Shown: positions 37,331 through 49,337, counted from the first letter of the stretch. The stretch is 64,000 nt of DNA from Charina bottae (GCA_023362775.1 JALMGJ010000012.1:23777001-23841000); one strand, 5' to 3'. Numbers and translations: made by a program. The notes: generated from the sequence alone by a model not told the origin.

Positions 37331-39090
37331 TGGGGAAGCACCTTACAGTTATCCCAAATTCTATTGTAGGGCAATTCATCATGTGGGTTATTCTCATCAA
37401 TACCCATTGCTCTAATAAGATGCCATTTGGGAGAAAAAGACAAGTGTTAAGACTTGTGCAAATGACTGAGACTCTTAGATCTCTTATGCAGCAGTATCAC
37501 ACCAAAATAGTTTAATCACTGCCTGTGTATAAAAGGAATCTCTGCATTTTTTAGGTTGCGTGGATGGATTTAAACAAAATTGTTCCATGTGGTAAATCAT
37601 TCCGCATGTTGGAAGTGCAATATGGGGAAGATGTTCCAGGCTGGAATACAACCAAGCATTAAATGCTGCATACAGGATAATATTCCAGGCTTCTATAAAA
37701 GCACTTGATGCATTGCATGCCCTTTAAGCTATGGAACCAGATGGTTAGCCAGAGCTACCAACCCCGCTCCTTTTTTTGATATTATGGGCTTCAGCTTTCC
37801 AAATCAATAAGTCCCCAAACAGTCATAAAACCAGCAGGGATGTAGGTAGTATTTAATATATTTCAAAAATAAGGCCAATGATCCTCAACCTTTTTTGGGC
37901 TGGTGGGCACATTTGGAATTTATAGAACATGTCAAAGACATTACAAATTAGCTGATGGAGGGGCTTGTCAGTTCTCAGAATATGTGCCATGGAAGGCATC
38001 ATCAGTTACAAAGCACCAGTTTGCCCAAATGCAATGAGAGACTCCTTATATTTCCCTCACCCAGAAGATGCCTCCTGCTATCCCTCCTAATCCTACGTTT
38101 TGTCTGGGCAAGAAGGCACCGACTTCTGAACAAAACACAGCTGTGGAGATCCATAATTTTAAAGTTAAGCTTATGAAGTCCATGGGCCCAGAGCCACTTT
38201 TGGAGTTGCGATGCTTCAGGACGACACTTCGTTTTGCAGCATAAACAGCTTCCCTACACACATGCACACAGACACTATGTGTACACTCTCCCTATTTATC
38301 TACCTACCTAACTAGTTAAAAGTCAGGTGGGGCAGGAAACCTCATGGACACCAAGAAAGATGTCTAAGAGCAAATGGTACTTCCTGGTGTTGGAGACCCC
38401 AGGACCCTCTGTTTGCTAGAAAGAATGCTCTTAGATAATGTGTTCCTGACTCTTGGAAATCAGGCTGTTCCACTGAGACCAAAGCAGCTGACCTGAAGCT
38501 GCTGAGAGAGGCAGAGAAATGTGTGAGTTAGATCTCTAGGAAAATGTTAGTAGCATCCCACTGCCAAGTGACAATTCCTCTGCCGCCATAGCCAATCAGA
38601 GGTTTAAATCCAGTATTTCCAAGATAGCATGTACTCCATGTGATAGACCACCTAGACAGAAGGAACTATCACATTTTCAAGGTGTTAATGAAATCATGGG
38701 CTTAGAAGTATGCATTTATTTTGTCAGGGACTAGATACCCGTGGGGTATAACAGAACTATACATCATGCACATAGATATACATATCTAGGTGGTCGCTAA
38801 GAATCGATACTCACTTGATGGTGCATAATCAATCAATCAATACAAGATGCATAGGCTACACCTCTGAATTGAAACAGAACCAGAATATTAGTACTTAATA
38901 TCTAAAAGGTTGCACAGCAGCTTCTAAACTGGCTCCTGAAGGAAAGCCAACAAAGGCTGAAGAACATCCCTACTTCATCCCTAAGGATCAGGGAGAATAT
39001 GTCTGATCATCCATAGCCTAGATGAGGACAAAACTATTTCCAGAAGTTCTACCTATGTGGCGCAATCCCAAGGTGGCATTTTAAAGATTA
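37331..39090. other. NEO1 intron, nothing recognised
   Basis: The end of this stretch (GGTGGCATTTTAAAGATTAA, before the LTR) resembles a dispersed repeat also seen near 7960 (GTGGCACTTTAAAGACTAAC). Its class is unknown to me. Confidence 0.45.
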
Positions 39091-39095
39091 ACAAA

Positions 39096-39385
39096 TGTTA
39101 TGGAATATACCTCTGAGGAGGAGGGTGATGTGATGGAGCTGGGAGCTGAGGGGGGAGAGCACATTCCAGGCTGATAAGCGTTCGCACAGCTTGCACAGCT
39201 TGGAGAGTGTGGTGGGGCCGAGGAAGAAATTTAGGCTGGCTCTGCCCTAGATTCCCAAGGGTACTTTTCCATTCAGCTCAATTTAGGAACCTTTAGTCTG
39301 GCAAGGATCTGTGTATGGTAGAAGTAATAAAGATACTAGAGTTGAACTTCAATTCAGCGTTGTTTCTTCCCCTATTCTCCTGACA
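39096..39385 (+). mobile_element. Solo LTR, family S, 290 bp
   Basis: It runs TGTTATGGAATATACC to CTCCTGACA and is flanked by a perfect 5-bp duplication ACAAA (39091-39095 and 39386-39390). It contains TTAGTCTGGCAAGGATCTGT, an AATAAAG poly(A) signal and TCAGCGTTGTTTCTTCC. A related solo LTR is at 54896. No internal coding region is present, so it is a recombination remnant of an LTR retroelement whose class is not determined. Confidence 0.85.
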
Positions 39386-39831
39386 ACAAATCCAATATGG
39401 CATAAGACAGCATCATCAGATGGAGATTCAAAGTAAGCAATGAACACATGTGGCTGTCTGTCAAAGTATCCAAGGAGAAAAATGTACACACCAAATTTGG
39501 AGATGAACAGCAAGAATCATATTAAATGATAAACATTGGACCAGAAATGTATCTTGTATATCCAGGAACAATGTTTCAGCTGGTAATCACTAAGAAAGAA
39601 AGTAATCACTAAGGAAGAAAGGGACTCTGATGGAATGTTCTATGAAAATACTTTAAATACCTTAATGTCTTCATAAAATATGTATGTTAGATTTGGAAAC
39701 ATGATGTAGAAATCAGGACATCTCATAAGAACAGATAAATGCAAGAAAAGGAACAAAATAAAATGGAGGGGGGAGGGAGGGAGGGGAGAACTGGCTGGAG
39801 AAAACCACCCGTAAGAAAGATATTTGACATG
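39386..39831. other. NEO1 intron, nothing recognised
   Basis: A short A/G-rich stretch between the solo LTR and a MITE. Confidence 0.5.
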
Positions 39832-39839
39832 ATTTAGAT

Positions 39840-40045
39840 CAGTGTTTCTCAACGTTGGCAACTTTAAGGTGGGTGGACTTCAACTCCCAGAATTCCCCAG
39901 CCAGCCAACTCTATCCCACAGACTTCTTCCACTACCATCCCTTGGGACTCAAGTTCATGCATAAGGTCATTCCCCAGCATGCTGGCTGGGGAATTCTGGG
40001 AGTTGAAGTCCACCCATCTTAAGTTGCCAACGTTGAGAAACACTG
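39840..40045. mobile_element. hAT-type MITE, family H, with 58-bp insert
   Basis: Termini are CAGTGTTTCTCAACGTTGGC and its inverse. Flanks ATTTAGAT and ATTTAGAG agree at 7 of 8 positions. The loop contains 39911-39968, an inverted copy of 40352-40409 with one mismatch by eye. This doubles its length relative to the 101-bp copy at 15156. Confidence 0.88.
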
Positions 40046-40351
40046 ATTTAGAGAATTTAAGAAAGGTGGCAAGTTAGAGATAACTTACAAAGCTAGAGAA
40101 GACATGCAAGAGGTGGAAGAAGAGGGGGAAAAAACACAGATTCATCCCTGGAATCATCAAAGAATCTGAATGATAAGAGATTTCAAGGAGATACTTGAAA
40201 TTATGAAATGTCTTACCAAGAAATATAGTGAGGGTCATCAACATGAACACCTTAAAAATGAGATTGGTTAAATGTGGATAGTTTAACAATTAACTCAGCT
40301 ATCAGGAGCTACTAATCCTGGTGACTATTTTCTACCTCTTAGGGTCAGAGG

Positions 40352-40409
40352 GACCTTATGCATGAACTTGAGTCCCAAGGGATGGTAGTGGAAGTAGTCT
40401 GTGGGATAG
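40352..40409. repeat. Inverted partner of the insert in the hAT MITE
   Basis: GACCTTATGCATGAACTTGA through AGTCTGTGGGATAG is the reverse complement of 39911-39968 with a single difference. The similarity stops abruptly at both ends. Confidence 0.9.
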
Positions 40410-41740
40410 GCTGTGGAAGGAAACAGGTAGGTCTTTGGTCTGCTTCAACAAACTCCTTCTCACATTCTCCCTTTATTGAGCTCCATAAACTGGCTACAGC
40501 ATGCGCTCCAGCTGAGGCTACTTGCCAACCCCTTCCAGCTAGACATAAAGCTTCATGCTCAAAGCATATGTTGGGAGGATAAACAGACAAAGTCCAATGA
40601 CAGGAAATGTCAATAGTACTTTGAGGGGGTGCCGGCTTGCTGCTCAGCAGAGGTCATTTGTTAACTAGGTGATGCAAAACTATTATAAAAATCCCTCTGG
40701 AAACAGAAAATGCATGAAGTTCCTCTTTAAAAATGTATAGTTTCTGATGTCACCAACACCCATTAGTAATATACTGTAGATCTTTAATTCGTAGAAGTAG
40801 CTACTGTTTTTTACACTTCCCACGCAGCTATATTTATCTTAGACACACATTAAAATGCATTTTTAACCCCAGTATTATTTGGTATCAGACTTTATTCATT
40901 ACATGTTATCATTTGATGAATATTTATTACAGTATGTTCTCTTCTTATATGACAGGGATGTTTGCATATTTTTTTTCTCAACAGCATCTCACCTTTACTT
41001 TTCACACCAGAAAAATGAAAAGCTGACAAACTATACATGTGTTTTCACGGGGCATGGAATCAATTTGTATCACAATGTAAAAACTTTGCATATACAACTC
41101 ATTCATTTATTTTACTAAGTTTCTATGCCACTCCAGTGGTTAACTAATTCCAAATAGCTTATTGTCCTATCACATGTAAAAAAGATTAAAACAGCAAAAA
41201 TCACCAGACAAATAAATATTACCTAATAAAATATTCCTCTGCCAAAGCATCATAAACACTCATTATTATTGTGAGGAGCATGTAGTATTATCATCCTACA
41301 CTTGATGACAAAATGCTGTTAGCATGTTTTTATCAGAAGATGAATCAAAACTGCAGAAACAAAAACCTTACTCAAGAGAAGTTGACTGTGATTTCCAAAT
41401 TTTCTAGTTGTCTAGGAAACTATTTTAATGTAGACTCATAAATCAGAGGATTTCCAGAATTTCTGCCATAGAATTCTAGCACAATGTAGATTATTTTGGG
41501 AGGCACATAGTATAGGACAGATGGTGCACGTCATCATGCACAGTCTATATCTGTAATACCTAATTATAAGCCACACTGAACCAATATTGTTTCTTTGGGA
41601 AATGCACATACTTCTGGGTGAAAAAAAAAGACGGCCTTTCCTCTGGTTCTTCTGGAGCACAGTCTGCAAACCATTCCTCTTGGTTTATAGCTACCCATTA
41701 ATTAATGAATTGTTCAATTATCTTTTAGGATCAAATAAAA
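40410..41740. other. NEO1 intron, nothing certain
   Basis: A weak minus-strand LINE-tail-like segment may lie near 41100-41140. Otherwise nothing was recognised. Confidence 0.45.
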
Positions 41741-41749
41741 GCTGGAATA

Positions 41750-42400
41750 AATCTATTCTGCCTTCAGGACACTTTTTATTAGGAACAACACTGGAGGATG
41801 GCTATCAGGATGACAAGAGAAATTGTTGGAGATGTTGAATATGTTTGGTCTGGAGAAGAGATATGATCGCTATCTTCAAGTACCTGAATGGCTGTCAGGT
41901 AGAAGATGAGGCAGGCTTATTCAAAGCTGTTTCAGAAGGCAGAAGGAAAGGTGGGTTTAAATTACAAGATTTTGCAGATTTTGGTTAGACATCAGGAATT
42001 TTTTTCTAATGGCAAGAACTGTTCAACAATGAAAGAGACTTCCTTGGGAAGTAGTAGACTCCTCTTGGCTGGGCCGTGGCATTGGCAAGGGCTGGGCAGG
42101 AAGGATCGGCATGATGCAAGTAGCTTTGTAATGTCATGGCATTGTGGTACAAGCCCCACCCTCTTTCTACATGCATCATGATTTTGCACACATGGCCCAA
42201 AGGGGCGGAGTTTGTGTCACAATACTATGACCCTGCTTTCTTCATTCTGATGAAAGCAGTGAGAGCCTCTGGACATCGCTGGTGTTGGAGATATCTAAAA
42301 ACAGGCTGGATGGCCATCTGTCAGAGATTTTTGCATGAAGCCGAGAGTTGGACTAGATGATCTCCAAAGTCTCTTCTAATCAATGACTCTATGATACTCC
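41750..42400 (+). mobile_element. CR1-type LINE 3' end, interrupted
   Basis: Characteristic CR1 3' text is present: TTTGGTCTGGAGAAGA, AGACATCAGGAATTTTTTTC, CTAAAAACAGGCTGGATGGC and GTTGGACTAGATGATCTCCA, ending in TGACTCTATGAT. About 200 bp at 42073-42277 does not fit CR1 and is probably an insertion. It is old and non-coding. Confidence 0.7.
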
Positions 42401-42797
42401 TTGGTAAAAAAAGGCATATTGTTTGTCTCACACACACATCCACACACACTCACACTAAATAAAAGAATTTAGGAAAAAAGTTTTCAGAAAGAAGGAAGGT
42501 CATCTTAGCTGTAGGCAATGGATAAAAAAGATATGTTCCCCCCTCCCCCAATTTTTCACTTTGGGGAAAAAATTATTCCCAGCACTGCAGGAGCTTTTGT
42601 AACATGAACAATAGAAAGACGAACCACCTTCTACCCTTAAGGTAAGGAAATCTCTAGGGTACTCTACGAATATCAAAAGGAATTTATCCACCCCTATTTT
42701 AGTGCATTCCTCTTTAATTCGATCCCTCTCTTCCATACAGTGAAGGAGAAGGAAATGAACAGTGGCACCAGGCTTGCTTAAATTGATTATTTAGATT

Positions 42798-43130
42798 AAA
42801 GGTAAAGGATCCCCCCGCACATTTGTGCAGTCGTGTCCGACTCTAGGGGCCGGTGCTCATCTCTGTCTGTTAGCTGAAGAGCCAGCGTTGTTCGAAGATA
42901 CTTCCATGGTCATGTGGCCGCATGACGCGTGTGGAACGCTGTTACCTACCCACCGAAGTGGTACCTATTAATCTACTTGCATTTGCATGCTTTCGAATTG
43001 CTAGGTTGGCAAGAGCTGGAGCTAGTGCGGGAGCTCACTCTGCACGCAGGGCTAGGGATTTGAACTTCCAAACTTTCGATCTTCTGATCGACAAGCCTGG
43101 CGTCTTACCCATTGAGCCACCACGCCCCTT
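42798..43130 (-). mobile_element. tRNA-derived SINE (Sauria type), full copy
   Basis: It is flanked by a perfect 10-bp duplication TATTTAGATT (42788-42797 and 43131-43140). Head, body and BovB-like tail match the copies at 7490 and 16297. Confidence 0.92.
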
Positions 43131-43140
43131 TATTTAGATT

Positions 43141-43798
43141 AGTATTACATAATTAAATTATTATGCACAATGTACTTCAGGACAATAGGAACCAATATTT
43201 AAGGCAATAAATATTTTTGAGATGCTACTTATATGCACACCTGATCATTATAAGAGAAAAATATTAACAGTGTGATGATTGCCATGTGAAGAGCATCCTG
43301 TTTGATTATATTCCCTTGTGTTACTTTTAGATTTGTGATTATATTGCATATCTAAAGGAACTATCAGATATGCTTCCAAAATTGGTCATGATGATGGAGG
43401 CTAGGATCTATACTGATGCAGGAATAGATAGGTACTTCTTTTGGGGGAATCTATTGATCACCTGAGGCTATCAGTCTTACCCACTATTTAATTTCTGCAC
43501 TGTATATAGTTTTGTAACAAGCAAACAAATAACAAGCTTCCCTCATGCATACTGTTATATCACAGAATAAAGTTCTTCAGTATTTATATATAAAGTTCTT
43601 CTCTGATTTAGATCTGGCAAAACATATGAAAAAGAATGTTAGCCATATTAGTCCATGGGTGGGTGGTGGTGGTGGAATCCATCCAAAATTATAACTGAAT
43701 GACTCTTTTTATGAGGACCAACCAATTGCACTTAAGCTTTTAAGATGCCCAGAACTCTTCTTCAGGCTGATGTTGCCCCCACCCCTCAAAAGTCTGGC
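43141..43798. other. NEO1 intron, unclassified repeat possible
   Basis: The segment at about 43625-43790 (TTAGCCATATTAGTCCATGG, CTTAAGCTTTTAAGATGCCC, TCTTCTTCAGGCTGATG) resembles a dispersed vertebrate repeat I cannot name. The rest is unrecognised. Confidence 0.35.
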
Positions 43799-43887
43799 AT
43801 GGTCACGTGATATTTCAGTTAACGACTGTGTCACTTAGTTGTGGAGTTGCTGGTCCCAATTGCAGTTGGTAAGTGAGGATGACCTAT
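43799..43887. repeat. TA-flanked MITE, family T, 3' fragment
   Basis: Contains GGTCACGTGATATTTCAG, TTAACGACTGTGTCACTTAG and GCTGGTCCCAATTG, then a degenerate end GAGGATGACCTATA. Confidence 0.6.
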
Positions 43888-43995
43888 AGAGGCTGGATGG
43901 TCATGTGTCAGCTATGCTCCAATGGATTCAGCACTGAGCAGGGATAATGGATTAGATAATCTCTGTGATCCTTTCAACTCTATGGTTCTGTCTTT
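43888..43995 (+). mobile_element. CR1-type LINE 3' end fragment
   Basis: GAGGCTGGATGGTCATGTGT, then ATTAGATAATCTCTGTGATC and CAACTCTATGGTTCTG match the CR1 3' terminus also seen near 42300. Confidence 0.65.
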
Positions 43996-44255
43996 CTAAA
44001 TTTTTAAAATTAACCTGGATATTTGGACTTTGTGGTTTCAATAATCCTGGGAAGGTGTTAGTGGACTGAATGAGATTACTTTTGGTGCTATTTTTCTCAG
44101 ATTGTGTCCAGTCATCAAGGGAGGGTTGGGGGTATACATGGTTCTGAAACAGAAATTTATATAATATCATATAATATGAGTGTTTGAAATAGTCTTTCAT
44201 GCAGGTAATCCATTATTTGATCACTGGTAAAAATCTGATGGATTTTCAAGATGAC

Positions 44256-44373
44256 TAGGCCTACCAGATCCAGATAGCAAAAATCCTAATGCCCATTATG
44301 AGTTCCCTACATCTTTTTGCTGGTGCCATCTAATGATCATCTGGATTTTTATAATCCAAATCTGGTAGCCCTA
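44256..44373. mobile_element. Small MITE with imperfect terminal inverted repeats
   Basis: It runs TAGGCCTACCAGATCCAGAT to ATCTGGTAGCCCTA. The ends are inverted copies and the interior is partly palindromic. No clear target duplication is visible. Part of the same family may lie at 17383. Confidence 0.5.
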
Positions 44374-45880
44374 AAGTCCTCAGCAGCTTCTCCATAAATG
44401 CTATCCAGGATGTTCAAATACTCAGACTTTAATAAGTGGATTTAGCTTACTGACTTATTCAAAAAAAGAGCAAGGTAACTTCTATATTTATACAGCAATC
44501 GTATGTCATATTCCTTACGGCATTTTTGCTGCAAAGTGGGGTTTCTGTATTATCCTTGAGCTTGAAGCAATTGAATTCACAACCCCAAAGTGATGTTTAT
44601 ACAAGAAGAACATACTCTGCAATGAGTCATTCATTTTCATTTATTTTTATTAATGACATTTCTTCCTATAGTCTTGTCTCAAAATTCTTTTCCTGTTTAT
44701 TGTCAGTGGGGCTTCTGGCAAGGTGTGAAAATAAGTGTACTGGATATTAAATTGTCTCTTTCGAAATCTTGGATAACAATATGATTTCTGTCCCAGAACC
44801 CTGTTTGGAATGAATTATTATTTATAAAAAACCTTTCCTTATACATTTTGGACGTATTGCTGAAATCAAAATGAACAAATCAAGTTGTGTTGATATTTTG
44901 AATAGAGTGATATTGATAGATGTGCTGAAGGAAATGACCCTGGACACTAGCCACTGTTATTCTCTTTTGCACAAATGTGTGCTTGCTTGCATCGTGAGTG
45001 TGTTAGTACACTGCATGTACCTCACAGTTGGTAGAATGTAGACAACAGTATGTTGGCTTGCAATATAACATCTAGAATATAGATTCTAGCTTGCATAAAA
45101 CATTCTTGGGATAAAACTGGGCTTTGATTGAGTTTGTGGCATACTGGCCAGAACTGACTAGGATTGTTCTTACTATTAAAAGGGTATGCTGCATGTGATA
45201 TGGGTACAGTTAAGGCTAGTACCTAGTCAACGCTCTCTCCATTTTACAAAAAAGGTTATGTGAAATCCTCAATGGACCAAAACCATGGATTAGAGTTAAA
45301 TATCTATAGGCTCATCTGATAACAAACATGGCATATGGAAGATTGTGGCATAGAATGTAGGAGAAATACATGTTCTTTACAACATGTATTAACAAGTGAA
45401 ATTGAAGAAATAAAAATAAATGTGCACTTTTGTTTGTAAAACTGAGAGAAAGGGGAAGAATGTTAAAGAACTGAATGGAAGGTGATCTGATCTTGTGGAG
45501 TGGAGTCAATGAATATGTGCAGGCAAGTAAAAGTGTTGGTTGAATTAGAATGAAAAGCCCAAAATATATGACATAAAGTATGTACTAGTGTCATTTAGAT
45601 TATTATAGGTGCATATGAAAATCGGAATTGACAGGTTAGCAGCAGTTGTATATTATGCTCAAGTGAAAGGTGATTATGGAAAATGGGATGGGTTTGGAAG
45701 AAAATAGTGTAACATTCTCTGTTAATGCAATCCAGGGGGAAAATTTGTTAGATGAAATGAATGGATGGGTGGGAACAAGACAAGAAAGTAAAGTAAGGTG
45801 ATTATTCCATTCAGAGATCAACAGTCAATGTGAACAGTGAACATTTGCTTAAGAGAAATGCCTCTTTGCTTCAAATAAGT
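44374..45880. other. NEO1 intron, possibly 5' part of an old LINE
   Basis: No certain feature. The A/G-rich text may belong to the decayed RTE-like LINE that becomes recognisable after 45890. Confidence 0.4.
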
Positions 45881-45889
45881 GGTTTACTT

Positions 45890-47300
45890 GAAGTCTGTTC
45901 ACATCTACATTTGGAAAAAGAAATAAAAAGCCATGATTGATCTGGTCATTTGTGATGAAAGATTGAGATAATTTGTAAAGAATACAAGGGTAATGAGAGT
46001 TCTCAATTTGAGACAGACTGTGGTGGTGTCAAGAATTTAACTTAGGAAAACCTGACATGAAAGTAAAGGAAAGAAGCAAAAAAACAAACAAACTAGAGTG
46101 TAAGTAGAACATCTTGCCTATAAGATAAAGATTGCTGTCAAAAATAAAGATGAGGGAAAGATATCATATAATGTATTTAGATAGAAAAAAATGTAACAAA
46201 TGTAGTCAAATAAAACAATGAAGAGTTAAAATTACAAGAAGGAGAAAACATGCAGAGTGGCTTTGAGGGAAATAAAAATTGGGGGGAGGATGATGTAGGC
46301 TAAAAAAGGAACCTCCAGCAGAATGAATGGATATAAAAAATAAAACAATGAAAAGATTTGGGATGAAACTGAAATATTTTTGTCATAGATATGGGAATGA
46401 TAGTGATATATTGAAGAGTGGAATTGAAATGGATGCTATAAAGGTTATTATCCAAGAAAGACAATGAAAAGGAAGTCACAAACGCTGTGAGGATGTTGAA
46501 AAATTGTAAGACTAAATGTATGGCCAGCATAACAGAAGATGTAATAAAATATGGATATAGTTTGCTTATAGAGTGACTGTGAGATATGTTTAATGTGTGC
46601 GAAGACTGCACCTGGGTCAGCTGATTTGAAGAGTGCATTCTTGTTTCCCCTACACAAAGAGAGGGCCAGCAAGTGTGACTTTAGAAACTATAGAGGGATT
46701 AATTTGCTTGGTGGGAAGATATGTGGCCGAATTTTGATTGAAATAGGCTGACCATACGTCCCGTTTTGAATGGGACGGTCCCGTTTTTTTAGCATTTTTC
46801 AACCATCCCGTCGTTTTGATAAAAATCCCAATTTTGTCCCATTTTTTAAACCTGGCAGGAATGGTGCAGAAGGAGTATCTGAGCTGGAGCTGCTCATTGG
46901 AGGCAGCCCGGAAGAGGAAGCCCTCCTGCCTATCAGCACACGGCAAAGGAGGGGGTTTGCAGGTGGGAGCCAATTGCATGGACTGGGGGCAGGGACCCCT
47001 GTCTTTCTCATGAATACGGAATATTACATAAGACCCCGTCCTGTTTTGACATCCCAATGTCCCGTTTTTGTCTCAAGGAAATATGGTCAGCCTAGATTGA
47101 AAGAATGTAAGAGCTGATAATAAGCAAAATTTAAGAAGTGCAATGTGGTTTTATGCTTAGCAGGGGATATGCAAACCAGATTTTTGCTCTTCTGTAGAAC
47201 ACTGAGAAATGTATTGACCCATCTCTCTTTGTTTTACCACACAAATTCCTGTATCATAAAGGAAATAGCCTTGAATTATTGAAGGTCCAGCCATCTACTA
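45890..47300 (+). pseudogene. Decayed RTE-like LINE (not BovB), endonuclease end and RT
   Basis: With several frameshifts and stops, translation gives AMIDLVICDERLR (end of an endonuclease domain), EVTNAVRMLKNCK and ITEDVIKYG, then FRNYRGINLLGGKICGRILI and, after the MITE at 46744-47094, QCGFMLSRGYANQIFALL. These align in order with RT fingers and palm motifs of RTE-like LINEs (LK-GKA, NYRGI-LL-KIYGR, QCGFR-GRGC-DQIF). The 8-bp duplication of the MITE restores the order, confirming that the LINE was there first. The Penelope-like element begins soon after. Boundaries are approximate. Confidence 0.65.
46744..47094. mobile_element. hAT-type MITE, 351 bp, carrying LTR-like sequence
   Basis: Termini TAGGCTGACCATACGTCCCG and its inverse (ending TATGGTCAGCCTA) are flanked by a perfect 8-bp duplication GATTGAAA (46736-46743 and 47095-47102). 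The outer parts repeat CCCGTTTT-type phrases. The interior at about 46857-46965 resembles the solo LTR at 58229, sharing ATTGGAGGCAGCCC and CCTATCAGCAC. It disrupts the RT of the older LINE. Confidence 0.9.
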
Positions 47301-47363
47301 TCTACTGCAGAACACAATATCCTCCAGAAAGATCTCAACTATAGCTTATACAATGCTAATCAG

Positions 47364-49203
47364 TTCGAATTCTTTGCAGCATTAGAAGCAGCATTTAAAA
47401 CCATAGGACATGTCACAGAGACCCAGGACAACATACCACAGACCAGAAGAACACAGAAGGAGAACCAACTCAAAGTAGACGACAGAGCAGCCCTCAAAAA
47501 CCTAAAGAAGGACCAAAACATTGACATCCTCCCAGCAGACAAAGGCCGAACCACAGTTATCATGGACAGAACACAATACATACAAAAAGCCAAAGAATTG
47601 CTGGAGGACAAAGAAACCTACATCCCAGTAAACACCAACCCAATACAGAAATTGGACAACCTGATCAAGAGAACCCTCAATGGCCTAACCAAGAAAGGTC
47701 AAATCACAAAAGAAGAACAGTGGCGGATGAAAATCAGTGGACCCGTCCTGCCACACTTCTATGGACACCCAAAAATACACAAGCCTGTCATACCTCTTCA
47801 TCCAATTGTATCATTAGCAGGGACCCCAATATACAACATAGCCAAAGAACTTACAAAAAAGCTTGGACATCTCACAGAGGGGAATGAATATTCTATCAAC
47901 TCTCCACTACAGTGCCTCAAGAAAATCAAAGACCTAAAAATAGAAGACGAAATTATGGTTTCATTCAATGTCACATCACTTTATATCCATAGGTCCAGAA
48001 CTAGCAAAAGAATACATGGCAGTTGTAGTACACAACACACCAGACCTAGCCAAATACATTAAGATCAAAATCAGAATCATGGACCTCATCAACCTCTGCC
48101 TCACTACCTACTTTCAGTTTGATGGACAAATATACCAACCAATCAGAGGAACACCCATGGGATCACCATTATTAGGACTCATAGCAGAGACTGTAATGCA
48201 GCATCTAGAAACTATAGCATTCCCACTCATACAGATACCTTCATCATAATAAAAAAAGGAACAACTAGAGAAAACACATGCAACTATCAACAACATCATC
48301 AAAGGAATAAAATTCACAAGGGAAGAAGAAAACATAACACATTACCCTTCCTGGATATCCTCATCAGCAGAGGAAACAACAGCAAATTAGAAACACAAGT
48401 CTGTCGAAAAACAACCCACACTAACCAAGTGCTCCATTACCAAAGTAACAACCCAATCTCCCACAAGAGGAGCTGTGTAAGAACATTATTCAGATGAGTA
48501 CAAATGCACTGCAACAACCCAGAATACCAGAAACAGTAACAGACCACCTATACAACATCTTCCAACAAAATGGACATCCATGCAACTTTAACAAAAAGTG
48601 CCTGACCATTCAACCCACTACAGCACAATCAACACAAGCTATGAAAAGAATAACGCTACCATACATCAAAAACATCTCAGAAACAACCAACAGACTATTA
48701 CAACCACACGACATTACCATAGCACACAAACCAACTAAAGCCCTCCAAAACATCTTAAGTAAACCAAAAGACCCAGTAGCCCAAGAAGAAAAAATAGGAG
48801 TCATCTACAACATACAGTGTAAGGACTGTAACAGCCACTTTATAGGACAGACAGGCAGAAGACAATAGTGCACATCCATGAACACCAACTAGCAGTAAGA
48901 AGACACAATGAAGACTCCTTAATCTCACAACACATGGACAGACTCAACTATAATTTCAACTGGGAAACTGTGAGCATCCTAGACCAAGCCAAATGCAAAA
49001 ACACTAGGGAATTCCTGGAAGCTTGGCACTCAGACAAATCAGCCATCAATAGACACGGAGAAATAAACCATATTTACAAACCATTCAAAAGAGGCAATAA
49101 AAAAACTAAGAAGGAAACAAAAAGACAAGAACACATCCTCTTCATCAGCCAACACTCAGATAAGCAGGGATTAACACCAGACAAACAGTCAAGCAGAAAA
49201 TAA
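47364..49203 (+). pseudogene. Penelope-like RT/GIY-YIG ORF, frameshifted
   Basis: The coding trace runs in frame 0 to about 48000, then +1 through about 48249, then another frame at 48494-48867 and another from 48868. At least three shifts are therefore needed, plus an unreadable gap around 48250-48490. The catalytic RT motif expected between GTPMGSP and TFIIIKKG (a VDD-type signature) is missing, apparently lost in a short deletion near 48225-48240. The C-terminal nuclease has the GVIY and FIGQTG halves of GIY-YIG, with SLISQHM and WETVSILDQAKCKNTREFLE downstream. It cannot be active. Confidence 0.85.
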
Positions 49204-49306
49204 TACCCTAATCCCGGAGTTACCAAGAAGAAAACCATACCCCCACCAACACTGGCAGGGCCAGCTACTGTATATAAACAGAAAGCAAACCCCACACTCA
49301 CTCGCA

Positions 49307-49337
49307 CTGATTATGTTATTTAGTTGGGTAATGAAAT
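49307..49337 (+). ncRNA. Hammerhead-ribozyme-like core behind the Penelope-like ORF
   Basis: CTGATTA is followed by a possible 6-bp stem II (GTTATT pairing with GGTAAT through four standard or wobble pairs plus end wobbles), a TAGTTG loop, and GAAA. This is the order of the hammerhead catalytic core (CUGAUGA, stem II, GAAA) with one change in the first block. Hammerhead motifs are known from the terminal repeats of Penelope-like elements. Stems I and III were not resolved, and the altered core is probably inactive. Confidence 0.45.
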
